Part shown: positions 1-11,314 of the stretch, one piece after another
How positions within the stretch are numbered: position 1 is the first letter of the stretch
How the letters are laid out: each line of letters begins with the position of its first letter
Assembly (NCBI GenBank): GCA_038380435.1
Contig: JAWZYU010000007.1
Location: forward strand, 26,143,001-26,207,000
Origin: Ryuthela nishihirai
Lineage: Eukaryota > Arthropoda > Arachnida > Araneae > Heptathelidae
Length of the DNA stretch: 64,000 bases
Direction of reading: 5' to 3'
Notes under the pieces: generated by a model
Told to the model about the DNA's origin: nothing
What the model saw: the letters and a program-made list of their open reading frames with translations, nothing else
The model's database searches: none
Translations under genes and position numbers: made by a program

Positions 1-66
1 GATGGTAGCCTCCCGTCAAGGCCATCCAACGTGTTCTTTAACGTGCACAGGGTATTGCTCTCCCGC
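1..66 (-). mobile_element. SINE-A fragment cut by window edge
   Basis: The central part of the dominant SINE in reverse orientation, including the block around ttctttaacgtgcacaggg. It runs off the window on the left. On the right it passes without a gap into the right half of a palindromic MITE, so one of the two was broken there. Confidence 0.85.
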
Positions 67-188
67 ACCTTCGTGTCATGTGAGACCAAGGTTGCCAGAT
101 CACTAATTTCTAAAAAAATCGTTGCCAGATATTTTTTCTGAATTCTCTAATCAACCATACTGTTCGGATACTTTTTTGAGCGACTGTA
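64..188. mobile_element. Half copy of palindromic Tc1/mariner-type MITE
   Basis: The right half of the MITE seen complete at 10570, 45600 and 54317. It ends in gagcgactgta, the conserved terminus next to a TA. The left half is missing. No transposase is encoded. Confidence 0.8.
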
Positions 189-299
189 CACTGAAGACGC
201 TTATTTCGGTATAATAAATTGTACACTACTACCCCCGCAAAATTCCTTCCTGCCTATATTCCCTTATCAGTGTAGACAAAAACTAATCCTTCCTCTGGG

Positions 300-1332
300 T
301 GCAACTTGTGAAGAGTTAGCACAAACATTCAAACAGTCAAAGAGCACTGATAGGATCATTTCTTTCTCTAGAATTTTACAAGGCAATAGAGAAGGTTATC
401 GATTACGCAAAATTAACGATGTTTGACATTATGCTGAAAATTTTTTATGATGCACAGAACCCCGGCTTATTTGCAAAATATACTGATACATTTCTGGAGG
501 GTAAGCAAAAGTATTCGGGGTTTCCTCCTGACATCATACAGCTCTCCAAAAAGAAGAATTTTGTCAAAAAGTTTTCGGAGCAGAAGGGATCAAAATTAAG
601 TCTGAAGACATACAAAAAATGATATCAGAAAGACCACATGAAAAATGTCTTAATTACGTGTATGGAAAAATATGTGAGGACTTATCCAGACCCTCATCGA
701 CGGTCCTCTCAAATTATTAGAAATAGCCAATGATCTGACAAACTCCTTACCGATATTCACACAGCCAATGATGAGCAAATGCTTGTTTCTTACAAACCTG
801 TAGAAAATTTTGCTCCAACAAACGAAAGAGGAAATATTGTAGTGGTAGCATTTGTCACCGCCAAAGCACAGTTTAATCCTGTATGACTTCATATCTAAAC
901 TAGAGAAACCTGTGCTTTACATGGATACAGATAACACGATATTCAAAACTAATCCTGACAATAGTTATGTGCTAAAAGCAGAAACTATCTAAGAGATTTT
1001 AGATCAGTGGGGGCCGGATGTAGCCATAAAAAGTTTTATTTCGTTAGCTCCCAAAAATTATATTCTGTTTAACAAATAACCATGTGATTATAAGAGCGAA
1101 AGGATTTGAACTGAGTGTGAAAAATAGGGGGAAGTATACTTCAGATATATTTTAAAACTTAATTAGAGGAGACCCTCCTGCAACATTCGACATACCTTTT
1201 AATGTTAGGTTGAACAAATACGATGGTAGCAATAGAAATTGTCCTACAAAGAAACAATTAACATTCAACTTTAATAAAGATGTGTTTAAACAAGGTGAAA
1301 GTATCATTTATCCATTTGGATTTAAACAATGA
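300..1332 (+). pseudogene. Polinton/adintovirus-like family-B DNA polymerase, C-terminal part, broken
   Basis: Protein-primed type DNA polymerase of a Maverick/Polinton-like element, which would copy the element's DNA. Seen: a motif C variant Tyr-Met-Asp-Thr-Asp-Asn at 918-935, an Ala-Pro-Lys-Asn-Tyr block at about 1046-1060 where the family has Gly-Pro-Lys-Asn-Tyr, and a Lys-Gly-Phe block at 1099-1107. The palm/thumb region with the typical thread Thr-Phe-Leu-x-x-Lys-Gln lies at about 480-510. The reading frame shifts several times (for example near 560-580 and 1070-1100), and an in-frame stop sits near 989. Exonuclease and early polymerase motifs are absent and may lie left of the window. 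The clade (Polinton or adintovirus) is not settled. Confidence 0.75.
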
Positions 1333-3132
1333 ATAAGAGGCGATCACAAAAATGTATAATGTAGCATTCAGTTTCCATAGTAACAAAATATTATATCTGA
1401 AAGTATTGCTTACATGAAAGTTAGAATTATTTTAAAAATCGATTTAGTATTGTTGTCATACATAACAAAAGTTATTTAATGAAGTAACAAAAATGATATT
1501 CTATCTTCATGTAATATCACTCTAATAAGTTATACAGCTCGTATTATAAGAAAATATACTGAACATTTTGTATTATTCTTACACCTTATGATTGAAAATA
1601 AATTGTTTTAAAAAATTGTTGTCGGGTACTCTCCTTTTCATAACGATAGAACTCACTACATAATATTAACTCGTATGAAGAAAACTGAGTCTAAGATATT
1701 GAATTATCCTCATTTTAAATCACTGAGATTAACAATATAATATCCATATACCTGCTCCACATGTGACAGTGGAAGAAGTGAAAAAGAAGTCATCAGACAT
1801 AGAAAGATTAAAATAATCTTTGTCCGGACAGCAGCTCATCAGGTGATGCAGGGGGAGTATGCCGAATCACTGGAGGAGATTCGCGAGGTGATCGCAGCAT
1901 CCCCATCCTCGGAGGTGAAGTCGGAGGCGAAGATGAAGGGCTTCTAGGCGAATAGACGCCAACTGTTGATCGCAAATCCTCCGACGACGACGACGATGTT
2001 TACCAAAAGGCAACTCCCACAGGATCGCCCACTGTTGTGGATGATACTGTAGGAGATCCTTATGGGACCTCTTGTTCACGAAGATGTGGAATTTCAGGAT
2101 TAAAAGAATGGTGAGGGCACGTGCAATGGCGATAACCCTCTGTCATTGCATAATATTGTGGCCCAAAACAATATTGATCCCTTCTTCATGAAAATAAACA
2201 TCTCTCCGTCCTCGGATGGATGTTTATTTTCATGAAGATCTGACTGCAGATCGCAGCTGCAGTTGGCAGGAGAGTTTTCCCGCACTACATTCCAAGGGAG
2301 AAAAAAATTCTGCTCCGTGATAGTTTCCTGATGCTGTCATTCTCCTTTAAACCGCATTACGTTAGATCTCACAAACTGTGTGATGACTGTAGCTAGAATA
2401 TGACCTCAATTTCCAAATAAACCTGATTAGTCAACTCTTAGATAAACAAAGTATTTCGATTATCTAGTAAGAAGCTCAAAGTTTTCTGCTGCGCCTCAGA
2501 CATGCGTTTGTATAGCAATGATACATAAAACATGTTCTCTGCTATAACTTTGATCCTCTGGCAGCAGTTGCTGACAACCGTGAATTGAATTATATCGTGT
2601 TTCAAAGTCAATATTTTATCTCAAGCAATACAAAGGAGGTTTTTAGATATCGCTTTTACAATAAATTACTACTAATCTAGCATGGAAACTTTCTACTAAA
2701 ATTAACAGACTAAAAATCGACTCTAGAGGGATTGAACCGTTATTTTTTAAAAACTTGTCTCCAGTGTTTCACTTTTAGAATCAGCTCATCACACATTAGT
2801 ATTAAACTGTGGTAATTATGAACGAGAAAAATTATTTTCAAGCATAACTGAAAATATCATATTTAAATAAAAGAAACCTGATTTATTGCAAACTTCAGTA
2901 TGGAATAGAATCTAAATATATGCAATTGAATTTGATTATACTTTGTTATATTTCATTGTTGTATTAAGAAAGCAGATAGAATGACAACACTTCGCTTTCT
3001 AACGTTAAAAAAAGAATAACACATATTTAAGAAGACACAAAATAGCTTTTATTTCCTACAAAATGTTTCATATCGGAAGATAACGCATATTTGGTTACAT
3101 AGTGAAAGGTTACATATTAGAAAGATTCCCTA
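1333..3132. other. AT-rich interval between convergent Polinton-like genes
   Basis: No recognisable gene. A less AT-rich stretch at about 1840-2290 gives short acidic frames that match no family I know, and it carries a strong hairpin. The rest is AT-rich. It lies between the polymerase (plus strand) and the minus-strand structural genes, and could hold degraded element sequence. Confidence 0.5.
2183..2238. repeat. Inverted repeat / hairpin
   Basis: Two 18-base arms (2183-2200 and 2221-2238; tcttcatgaaaataaaca) pair perfectly. Inside the loop, tccg and cgga can pair again. It lies in the gap where the Polinton-like genes converge. A terminator role is possible but unproven. Confidence 0.85.
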
Positions 3133-3535
3133 TTCTGAGCCAGGAAGGTTTGACGATTTCTTTTTCTTCTAACTGCATCCCATAATAGATCAGCAATACG
3201 ACTTTGACCTATAGGTATATTTTTGTGAAGCAATCGACCTTTATTATCCCACTTTACATATTCTGGAAGTTCTTTCGTTTGAACTCTCACTTTCTATTGA
3301 TAATATTACGGTACCATATCGATGACATCGTTTTCAGACAAGGTCTATTTAAATACAAATTCTTCAGGTATTTCGTTCTGACGTGTATATTCCAAATATT
3401 TTCTTAAGGTTGATAGATAATCAGCATCTTTATTTTCTGGATCAACAAAGGATTCCAGAATTTTTTTTCATTTCATTATCGAGATATGAAAATTTACGCT
3501 TAATAGATTTTTCGATAGCTTTTACGGCAATTGTC
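3133..3535 (-). pseudogene. Polinton-like structural/unknown protein remnant
   Basis: Minus-strand frames hold two conserved-looking parts: a basic N-terminal segment, and a C-terminal block with Trp-Asp-Asn-x-Gly then Leu-Leu-Trp-Asp-Ala-Val near 3150-3240. Similar blocks occur in large arthropod virus-like ORFs next to packaging ATPases; this is from memory and not checked. The frame is broken near 3360-3420. A stop lies at about 3133, with an AATAAA-like signal on the minus strand near 3045. Order after the ATPase supports membership of the same element. Function unknown. Confidence 0.4.
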
Positions 3536-3544
3536 ATTTTGAAA

Positions 3545-3805
3545 ATATATTCTCTAATAGAGGTAGAGCCGCTCCTAAATAACGCTAACAGAAATCCTAA
3601 ACCCTTTCATCGGATTAATTTCTTCTTACTTCTCACGCTGATTTCTTTCGAGCCTAATTTACATATATCATACATCTGTGTTTTGATAAGCGGCATAAGA
3701 CTTCTGTTTTCAAAGGTATATTGTTCTTCAAAAGATTACGACAGAGTTCGCAGGTGGCTAATATCTCTCTCTCTGAAGCCCTTTTGAGTAAATCAGCTCA
3801 TATCT
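3545..3805 (-). pseudogene. Small basic Polinton-associated protein remnant
   Basis: About 80 codons on the minus strand, ending in a Lys/Arg-rich stretch followed by a short hydrophobic Gly-Leu-Gly-Phe-Leu segment, with one internal stop. Small proteins of this form (helical, basic, Gly-rich C-terminus) commonly sit beside capsid and ATPase genes in Polinton-like elements. It is directly downstream of the ATPase remnant. Assignment rests on order and composition. Confidence 0.4.
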
Positions 3806-3841
3806 TTGGTGACACAGACTGTAGATAGTGTAAGATTGAAC

Positions 3842-4855
3842 CGTGATTCTCAATCCGCATCTCTTATAAATAGTATTCCCGGTGCTTCGAACGGTAATAT
3901 TCTTGAACGTATTCTCTCGTCATCAAACATCGTCAATAGACAGTCGATGAGTAAATAACCACGGAGATCTTGGGTAGCTAATTTATAGACATCGAGTAAA
4001 ACCTTGGTTTCTCCAGGACACATCTGCCTCTCTAAATAAGATAATTGCGCTTGACCCTAGGATACTTCAAGAGTAGGATTTACTGCGAGTTGAGGGATAT
4101 ATTTCTTGAACACTTGCCTTGAAAAAGGGCGGGGGTGGCTCAGTCGGTAGCGCGCCAGGCTCGTAATCTGTAGTTCCCAGGTTCGAGTCCCAGCTGGGTC
4201 AGCGTTGAGATTTATCTCCGCAAAATTCCCCGCCCTGCCCACGGTTAGTAGGGGACACCGACGGGCTTGGAAAGGCCGCCGTCCGTCGGATGGGACGTTA
4301 AGCCGTGGCTCGTGTGCGGGAGAGCCATACCCTGTGCACGTTAAAGAATACGCTGGATGGCCTTGACGGCAGGCTACCATCTGTCTCCCAACAGCTGTTC
4401 CAGTGGGTCCCCTCCCCCAACCTTCTCTGAGCCTTCGGGGTCCATGTGACCTGGCCATTTAGCCCATGGTGTGCAAAAAAGTGCCGCTCAGAGGTAAAAC
4501 AACCCAACTTGCCTTGGAAAAATAAGTTCTGCTTGATTAAAATCACTCTGACATTCAATGATGCGAACCTCGTGTAAACAGATCTGTGCCCCTTTGATCG
4601 TTTGCGGATTCTCCTATAAGATCGTCCAGGGTAAGCAATGTTTTTCTGGAGTAAACTGAAGAGATGGGAAACCTTTGATGAAATTCACGTGCTGTTTGAA
4701 GTGTTCAAAAAATCTTTCCAAAGAGAATAACAATATATTTTTTTAAAGGGACACGGATTGAACACTTTGTCTGCGTGACGTATCAAGTTTAAAACAAACG
4801 TAGATTTTCCACACTGCGAAGGTCCTGCCATAATAATGGCACAGGAGGATTCCAT
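3842..4855 (-). pseudogene. A32/FtsK-type DNA-packaging ATPase of a Polinton-like element, interrupted by a SINE
   Basis: The family pumps DNA into virus capsids using ATP. Seen on the minus strand: Walker A Gly-Pro-Ser-Gln-Cys-Gly-Lys-Ser-Thr at 4799-4825; a Walker B-type Leu-Leu-Thr-Leu-Asp-Asp-Leu-Ile at 4615-4638; the family block Asp-Leu-Phe-Thr-Arg-Gly-Ser-His-His at 4558-4584; then Gln-Asn-Leu-Phe. The C-terminal Gly-Tyr-Leu-Leu-Ile-Asp block is at 3943-3960. The likely start is the Met at 4855, ten residues or so before the P-loop, as in relatives. A SINE (4127-4507) with target duplications splits the gene. Frameshifts lie near 4555 and 4740 and a stop near 4056, so it is dead. This is one of the most certain calls in the element. 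Confidence 0.82.
4127..4507 (+). mobile_element. SINE-A, full length, inside the ATPase remnant
   Basis: tRNA-like head with A box (tggctcagtcggtagcgcg) and B box (ggttcgagtccc), central body, and tail ending gaggtaaaacaacccaa. Flanked by target duplications cttgccttgaaaaa (4113-4126) and cttgccttggaaaaa (4508-4522), which shows LINE-driven insertion after the ATPase gene was in place. Confidence 0.95.
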
Positions 4856-5991
4856 CTTGAAAAAGACTATTTAATACTTGAGAGTCTGATTGAATAGTAA
4901 TATCATCGATTCGTTCAAGTCGAGGTTACAGAAATAATAATCTGCTAACAAACATGATAGGTTTACACCTCTAGCACGTTGGCACAAAACGTACAGACAG
5001 TGAAGTCCACACTATAACGTAAAATAATATATAGTAACATCAGGATCTTGCAAGTAGTACAAAGGATATACTACACCCTTCATACCATTTTCTATATAGT
5101 AATCTTCGATGTTTGTAGGAGAATGTCCTAGAACAGTGGTTCTCAACCTTTTATGCTTCACGCACACCCTGGAAATGTGTATGTAACTGTTGTCGCCTTG
5201 TATAGATAGATAAAACTGTAGTTAAAGTATAACAATGGGAATAAATTAAAACATATATATGCATTAAATTTTGTATTCATAACTTACATATATCGATAAA
5301 CACAAAAAATGACATAAACAATTTAACAAATCTTATAAAATTATAAACATTTTACTGGGTAATCAGTGAAATGGTTGCGCTTGTTTAAGCTTCCACAGTT
5401 AATCAATGGTTGGGGTTGTCTTGCTAAGGTAGAGTCGCAAGTCATCTTCAACATCCAGTCTGTTCCTATATTTATCTTTTAAAGCAGTTAAAGATGAAAA
5501 TCCAGTTTCACGTAAATAAGTTGTGAAAGTTAACAAATATTTGACTGCAATTCTTGACGAAATCGGATATTCCTTCTCTACTCCAATCCAAAAACTAATC
5601 AATGGCTTTATGGAATGAATGTTTTTTAAACTATTATCACAAGATATATCAATCAACTATTTATTGGATAATGGAAGCTTACATTTTTCCAAAGCAAATG
5701 TGAAGGGGTTTCGAATCCATTCTTGCGTTTCATTAGGGGAGGGGGGTTACAAACTTATAAGAGTTTTAAGAGTGCTTAAGTGAACGATCATTTGTTGTCT
5801 GATGTCTTCAAAGTCTGCAAATCGTTTGCTCATTTTCTTTAAGAAATGAATCTAGTGGAGGAAATTGGTCATAGCTGTTCTTTTTAATTTCGTAGTCCCA
5901 GACAGAATTTTTTTTTCATCATGGCCTCTGTTTTCTTCTCAACATAGAACACATCAACGTTGTCTGCACGCAATGATAAGTTGAAAATATT

Positions 5992-7140
5992 GTTGCGCTT
6001 TAAAATGGATGAGTACTGAGCGTGAGTTCAAGTAAAAATTGTTCAATGAAAATTGCAATAGAATGCAATTTATTACAAAAGCACGGATGAAATTATTTAT
6101 AAACAAACTAAGACAACCGGCACGAAATTCTGTAATAATACAAAGATCAATTTTCAGAAGAATCCATTATCTCAATTCTATTCATATCCAATTCACGAAA
6201 CAAGACTAAAATCACTCAATGAACAATAAAATCAAGTTGATAAATCAATATTCAATCTAACTGGAATCGTATATGTGAATATTTGCAATATCTCGAGAAT
6301 AACCTTGCCAATTCCTAAATAACTATACACAAAAATGATTTTCTTCTTAGGTTTTAGTCCTCAAGTACTTCAAAACTGGGGCGGGGGTGGCTCAGTCGGT
6401 AGCGCGCCAGGCTCGTAATCTGTAGTTCCCAGGTTCGAGTCCCAGCTGGGTCAGCGTTGAGATTTATCTCCGCAGAATTCCCCGCTCTGCCCACGGTCAG
6501 TAGGGGACACCGATGGGCTTGGAAAGGCCGCCGTCCTTCGGATGGGACGTTAAGCCGTGGCCCCGTGTGCGGGAGAGCCATACCCTGTGCACGTTAAAGA
6601 ACACGCTGGATGGCCTTGACGGGAGGCTACCATCTGTCTCCCAACAGCTGTTCCAGTGGGTCCCCTCCCCCAACCTTCTCTGAACCTTCGGGGTCCATGT
6701 GACCTGGCCATTTAGCCCATGGTGTGCAAAAAAGTGCCGCTCAGAGGTAAAACAACCCAACCCAACTCCAAAACTGTAGCTAAGTATATTGGTTTCTCAG
6801 AATCAATTCTTTCAGGCGTTGATCACCACATAAAAGACGACAAATTCTTCTTTATCTTTACTAGCTTAACAACACGATCCACACCAATAAACTAATCGAC
6901 CTCACGCGCACACACCAAATGAAAACATTTATTCTTTAGACTATCGTGCACAGACTAAGGCTATTTATGCCTTCTTTCAGATCTCCAGAATTCCAACAAC
7001 AACTCTACCTCTTCTATTTGTTTTTTAGACCGGTTCTGTATTCCAATTCGTTGGTTAAAATAAATCTCTCGCAGAAGCACACACGAGTGTTCACGTTACG
7101 TTTATCATAAACTCACTTCAGCACGTTCATCTGTCGTAAC
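5992..7140. mobile_element. R1, unassigned DNA-type element inserted in the hAT
   Basis: Ends gttgcg and cgtaac are inverted (GTTRCG). A perfect 6-bp duplication aatatt flanks it (5986-5991 and 7141-7146). A second copy lies at 49228-49780, sharing long stretches such as gttcatctgtcgta and tactgagcgtgag. No transposase frame is seen. A SINE lies within it. The superfamily is not recognised. Confidence 0.7.
6379..6765 (+). mobile_element. SINE-A, full length, nested in R1
   Basis: Complete head, body and tail. Target duplications are cttcaaaactg (6368-6378) and ctccaaaactg (6766-6776). It is the youngest level of the four-deep nest. Confidence 0.95.
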
Positions 7141-7210
7141 AATATTCATTTTTCAAAAATATCAGCTAACTGTGCTAACCGTAGAAGCCATTCTAAGTCT
7201 TGTAATCTCA

Positions 7211-7378
<168 letters not shown>

Positions 7379-8936
7379 CTATTGTCGGGTTTTGATGAAA
7401 ATAACCATTTGACCCTTTCATCCAGAACTCTTTTCAAATCATCAGGGAAAAATTTAGCTATCAGCGTTTCACAGTGAAGACAACAATGAGTGAACTTACA
7501 TTCTGGTGCAACTTGTTTTATACGATCTGTTAGTCCTGTGATATAACCACTCATTGGTTTTGTTCCATCAGTACATAGTGAAATACAATTTTTCCATTCT
7601 AGGTTGTTTTCGGCAAAAAATGAATCAATTATATTAAAAATATTCTCAAGTTTTGAGAGGTTTACAAAATAAAATATCTTCAAATATTGCATCCTGGAAT
7701 TTTCCCCGCACAAAAGCAAGTAGTTGAGCTAGCCCAGCTACGTCTGTCCACTCAATCACTTGTATGGCAAACCACGGACTACATTGAATAGCTTGAACGA
7801 GTTGGAGCTTAATATAACAGGCCATATCTTTAATTCTGCTGGAAACTGTATCGTTTGACAAAGGAATGGTTCTGATAAGGTTTGCGTCTTTTTGACCAAA
7901 CATAAAAGAAGGTATGTCTCCCGCTGCTGGAAGAATGAGTGACTCGTCTATTGTGTGAGCCTTTCCGACTTTGGCAATTTGAAGCCTTACTTTGTAAGAC
8001 GCTTTAGGTGTACTTTCATTTTCTTCTACACCAGAAAAATGTTCAGTTACGGTTTTTTTACTACTCAAATCTTCCAAAAGACGTTCAAAATTGCTTAAGG
8101 GCTTATTTTTTAAATGCTCATGTTTCGTTTCAAAGTGTCGCCAAAAGGAGACGGTTGCATAGAATTTTCTGACAGGACTTCAGAGCAAACAACGCACTGT
8201 GGGTTTGGTTCTACTAAATTTCCTGTCCATGTAAAGCCAAATTGTAAATATTATTCATGATGTTTACGTTTTTTTCTATTTTTTATCACTTGATTGTTTA
8301 ATATTTAACGTTCTTTTAGTTACTGCTGAATCCACCTCTTTACTCACATGGGGTGATGACGTAATCGTAGATGTAGAAGCAATCGCCTCCACGTTACTTT
8401 TCCTCTTAATTATCCATTTATCCATCTTTCAAGTCACTTTAGAAACACGTTCATTTAACTTCACACTAAACTGAAGACTAAAAATAATTTTAAGCACAGC
8501 AAGTGAAATAAATCACTCACTTATAATGGATGTTTTGACTGGGTGACCAGCTGTTCGGGTAGGTTCGGCTCTCAGGTAGGGTAGGGAGGATTGCCAAGCG
8601 TGCACAGACATAAACTACAGCACCGCGCTTTGTCATTCAGTTCCCAGAAAATAATTAGTAGCAGTGTTGCCGACTTTGTTACTAGATCTAACGACTTTTA
8701 AGCTCTCACGGCGTACCCCAAAACATTTTACCACGTACCCCACATTGAGAACCCCTATCCTAAAGGATCAAAATGTTCTACGGTATAGTTGTTCATGTAA
8801 ACCACGATCCAGTACGTCCCTGACGAAGTAGAAACATCTGTGTTATATATATAAACATACAAAGTTTCTTAGCAGCATAAGGTAACTGATCTCTCGCGAA
8901 CACTCCTAGGAAAAGGGGAGACGTATAGGGTTCCTT

Positions 8937-9975
8937 TTAAGTACTCGCTTCAGCTGTAATGCATCCATCAGGCGGAATAATCAAATAGCATTTTTGTATC
9001 TTGATCGATTTCAGAAGATTTTCGAACTCTGCATAGAAAATCACACTGACAGCGTGATGTAAAGCGCCACCAAATTTGAGTTCCATTCTAAAATTCTTGG
9101 ACTTTATCATATTAAAACAATCGTTACATTCCCTTCCTACCGGGGCTAGCTTAAAACCGTACAAAGTAAACCCTCTCGAGTAAAAAGCACATCCGAAAGG
9201 AAGTCCCTTATCAGCTTTCCATACATCCAAACTCTCGAGAAATGTTTGATAAGATCGTAGATACTGATTGTTCTCAAAATCTGGTTGTTAAGGGTTGTGA
9301 AGGAAATAATTCAGAATACACATACAGTGTTAAAAATTTCAAGTTGTAATGTTTGAAGTTGTAGGGATTTTTAGCATAACTTCCATTCAAAGCAGTCGAT
9401 TCAACAAGATCTACAATATAGCGTTTAGGTAACTGTCCAGAAAATAAATTACCTTTAGTCACAGTTTCATCATGCTCGGTTATTTCCATCGGTGTTCCTT
9501 CCTTTGGGAAAAACTCTGTCCAAAACACATAATCTTCGAAAGCCTCTAACTGCCCCGCCCTGCCCACGGTCAGTAGGGGACACCAAATGGGCTTGGAATA
9601 GGCCGCCGTCCGTCGGATGGGACGTTAAGCCGTGGCCCCGTGTGCGGGAGAGCCATATCCTGTGCACGTTAAAGAACACGCTGGATGGCCTTGACTGGAG
9701 GCTACCATCTGTCTCCCAACAGCTGTTCCAGTGGGTCCCCTCCCCCAACCTTCTCTGAGCCTTCGGGGTCCATGTGACCTGGCCATTTAGCCCATTGTGT
9801 GCAAAACAAGTGCCGCTCAGAGGTAAAACAACCCAACAACCCAAAACCTCTAACTGATTGTGAGGATGCTCTATTAATAAATTCATTTCATACTGAGGAA
9901 ATAGATTATCGGAAGTCGCTATCTGCTTGAAGGTACGATCCATTGTGGAATGATTCTGTCTTTGTCAATAAAATT
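8937..9975 (-). pseudogene. F54H12.2-like capsid-type protein of the Polinton-like element, broken
   Basis: Matches the uncharacterised F54H12.2-like family of Polintons, thought to be a jelly-roll virion protein. Seen on the minus strand: Leu-Phe-Ser-Gly-Gln-Leu-Pro-Lys-Arg at about 9420-9450, Asn-Pro-Tyr-Asn-Phe-Lys-His-Tyr-Asn near 9340-9370, then Arg-Gly-Phe-Thr-Leu-Tyr-Gly-Phe at about 9155-9180. The family-typical Val-Ile-Phe-Tyr-Ala-Glu-Phe-Glu-Asn is near 9017-9045, shortly before the stop at about 8937. A frameshift lies between 9230 and 9285. A headless SINE (9553-9846) interrupts the gene; coding resumes to about 9943. The N-terminal half is not found. Whether the family is the major or another capsid protein I cannot decide here. 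Confidence 0.75.
9553..9846 (+). mobile_element. SINE-A, 5'-truncated, inside the capsid-type remnant
   Basis: Lacks the tRNA head and begins at ccccgccctgcccacggtc. Flanked by perfect duplications cctctaactg (9543-9552 and 9847-9856). A truncated copy with a clean duplication shows incomplete reverse transcription, not later decay. Confidence 0.92.
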
Positions 9976-9999
9976 GTTCACCCGTGTGCCAAACACCAC

Positions 10000-10937
10000 C
10001 ACTTAGCTTTTTGAACAATGAACATCACGACCATCGTGATAACCAAATTCAGTTCCTGAGATTTCAAGCGTCTTTACACCGTGGACATCCCCACTTCTCT
10101 AAATCAAGAGATTCTATTCCTACCTTTAGAGCAATTGTTTCTCTTAGATTCCTCCCTTGTAAGCAACAACACTTTTGAAAGTCTTGAAAACTGCATGAAT
10201 GTGACGTACAGTATCATCGAGATAGTCCAGTTCCCAAACGACTTCACACATACGAGGGCAAAAAGAGAGACCTGTGATGAGTTTGGACACGTAGCAGACG
10301 CTCTTCCAATCAGAAGAGGAAATATCAATGATGGAAGAAAGGTCGAACCTGTCAGTCCTCGACAATCTGAATATCCAAATTCTCTAGTCAAAAATTTACC
10401 TTCTGCAATAAAACCATTCGAGTACAGCAAATAACCATAGAAGTCATCATGCTGATTCACACATGATATGTGCAGACTTAGCCATCTCCACCAACTCGTC
10501 AAAATCCAACTTTTCAATTCCTTTCAATGTAGGATAGCCATACTTCTGGGACTCTATAGTGAACACACGTACAGTCGGTCAAAAAAGTATCCGAACGCTA
10601 TGGTTGTATACAAAGTTCAGAAAAAACAACTGGCAACGATATTTTTTAGAAATTAATGATCTGGTAACCTTTGTGTACCGTACACGAAGGTTGCCAGATC
10701 ATTAATTTCTAAAAAAAATCGTTGCCAGATTTTTTTCTCAATTTAGTATGCAACCATAGCGTTCGGATACTTTTTTGAGCGACTGTACAACTTATCAAGA
10801 CTAGTACTAGGTATCTGATGCAAGATAACGTCCAGAAGCAGCACCTCTAATAAGCCAGGATAAACAGCTAGCTGCTCGTCAGACTGTGCATTCCAATGGA
10901 AGGTAGTGGACTCAAAAACTGCGTTGGAGAGCTCCAT
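10000..10937 (-). pseudogene. Unassigned minus-strand coding remnants upstream of the capsid-type gene
   Basis: Several overlapping frames read as protein but shift between them. One part (10144-10365) has the pattern Cys-Tyr-Val-Ser...Leu-Ile-Thr-Gly-Leu-Ser-Phe-Cys-Pro-Arg followed by an acidic block. A Gly-Cys-Pro-Arg-Cys cluster lies near 10070-10100 and a His-Cys pair near 10015-10030. Such a module with a Cys/His tail recurs in arthropod virus-like ORFs as I remember them, but I cannot name it. A MITE (10570-10787) cuts the region. A further helical frame starts at 10937. Its place suggests it belongs to the Polinton-like element. Confidence 0.4.
10570..10787. mobile_element. Palindromic MITE, complete (Tc1/mariner type)
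   Basis: Begins and ends with TA; terminal sequence tacagtcg...cgactgta. The two halves are near-perfect inverted copies meeting at about 10678 (gtgtaccgtacac). Nearly identical to the copy at 54317. No coding capacity. Confidence 0.93.
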
Positions 10938-11314
10938 GATTCCTGATCGAGTTTCTATGTCAAGACTTTATAGGGATGTTCGCCCATTCACAAAAGTAGA
11001 GAGATAGTATACACCAATCACGTAAAGGTATAACATTATCATTAATATAATTGCCCATTCTGAGATAGGTCAAGGATTTTATTCGTCACGTGAGAATTGT
11101 TCCTCCTATCAGATACCTACGGAGAGGCCTCTCTAAGGGTTTTTATACTGAAAACAAGTATCCATTTCAAAAAGCACCCATATTCTCCCTCTCATGCGTA
11201 CGAGTCACACCCAACAATTTTCAAAACATGCGGAAAAGGTAAAGATTGATGTTTTTTTTCACCCACTTTTGTCCCAAAGAACTCGTTGTCCTACCGTGAT
11301 GACTCGACTACTAA

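Noticed and set aside
3204..3787. Plus-strand frames of 67 and 134 codons
   Set aside because: They are antisense to minus-strand remnants that continue the Polinton-like gene order.
4057..4558. Minus-strand frames of 133 and 86 codons in the 4.1-4.5 kb region
   Set aside because: Both are SINE-A sequence; only their outer ends touch the ATPase remnant.
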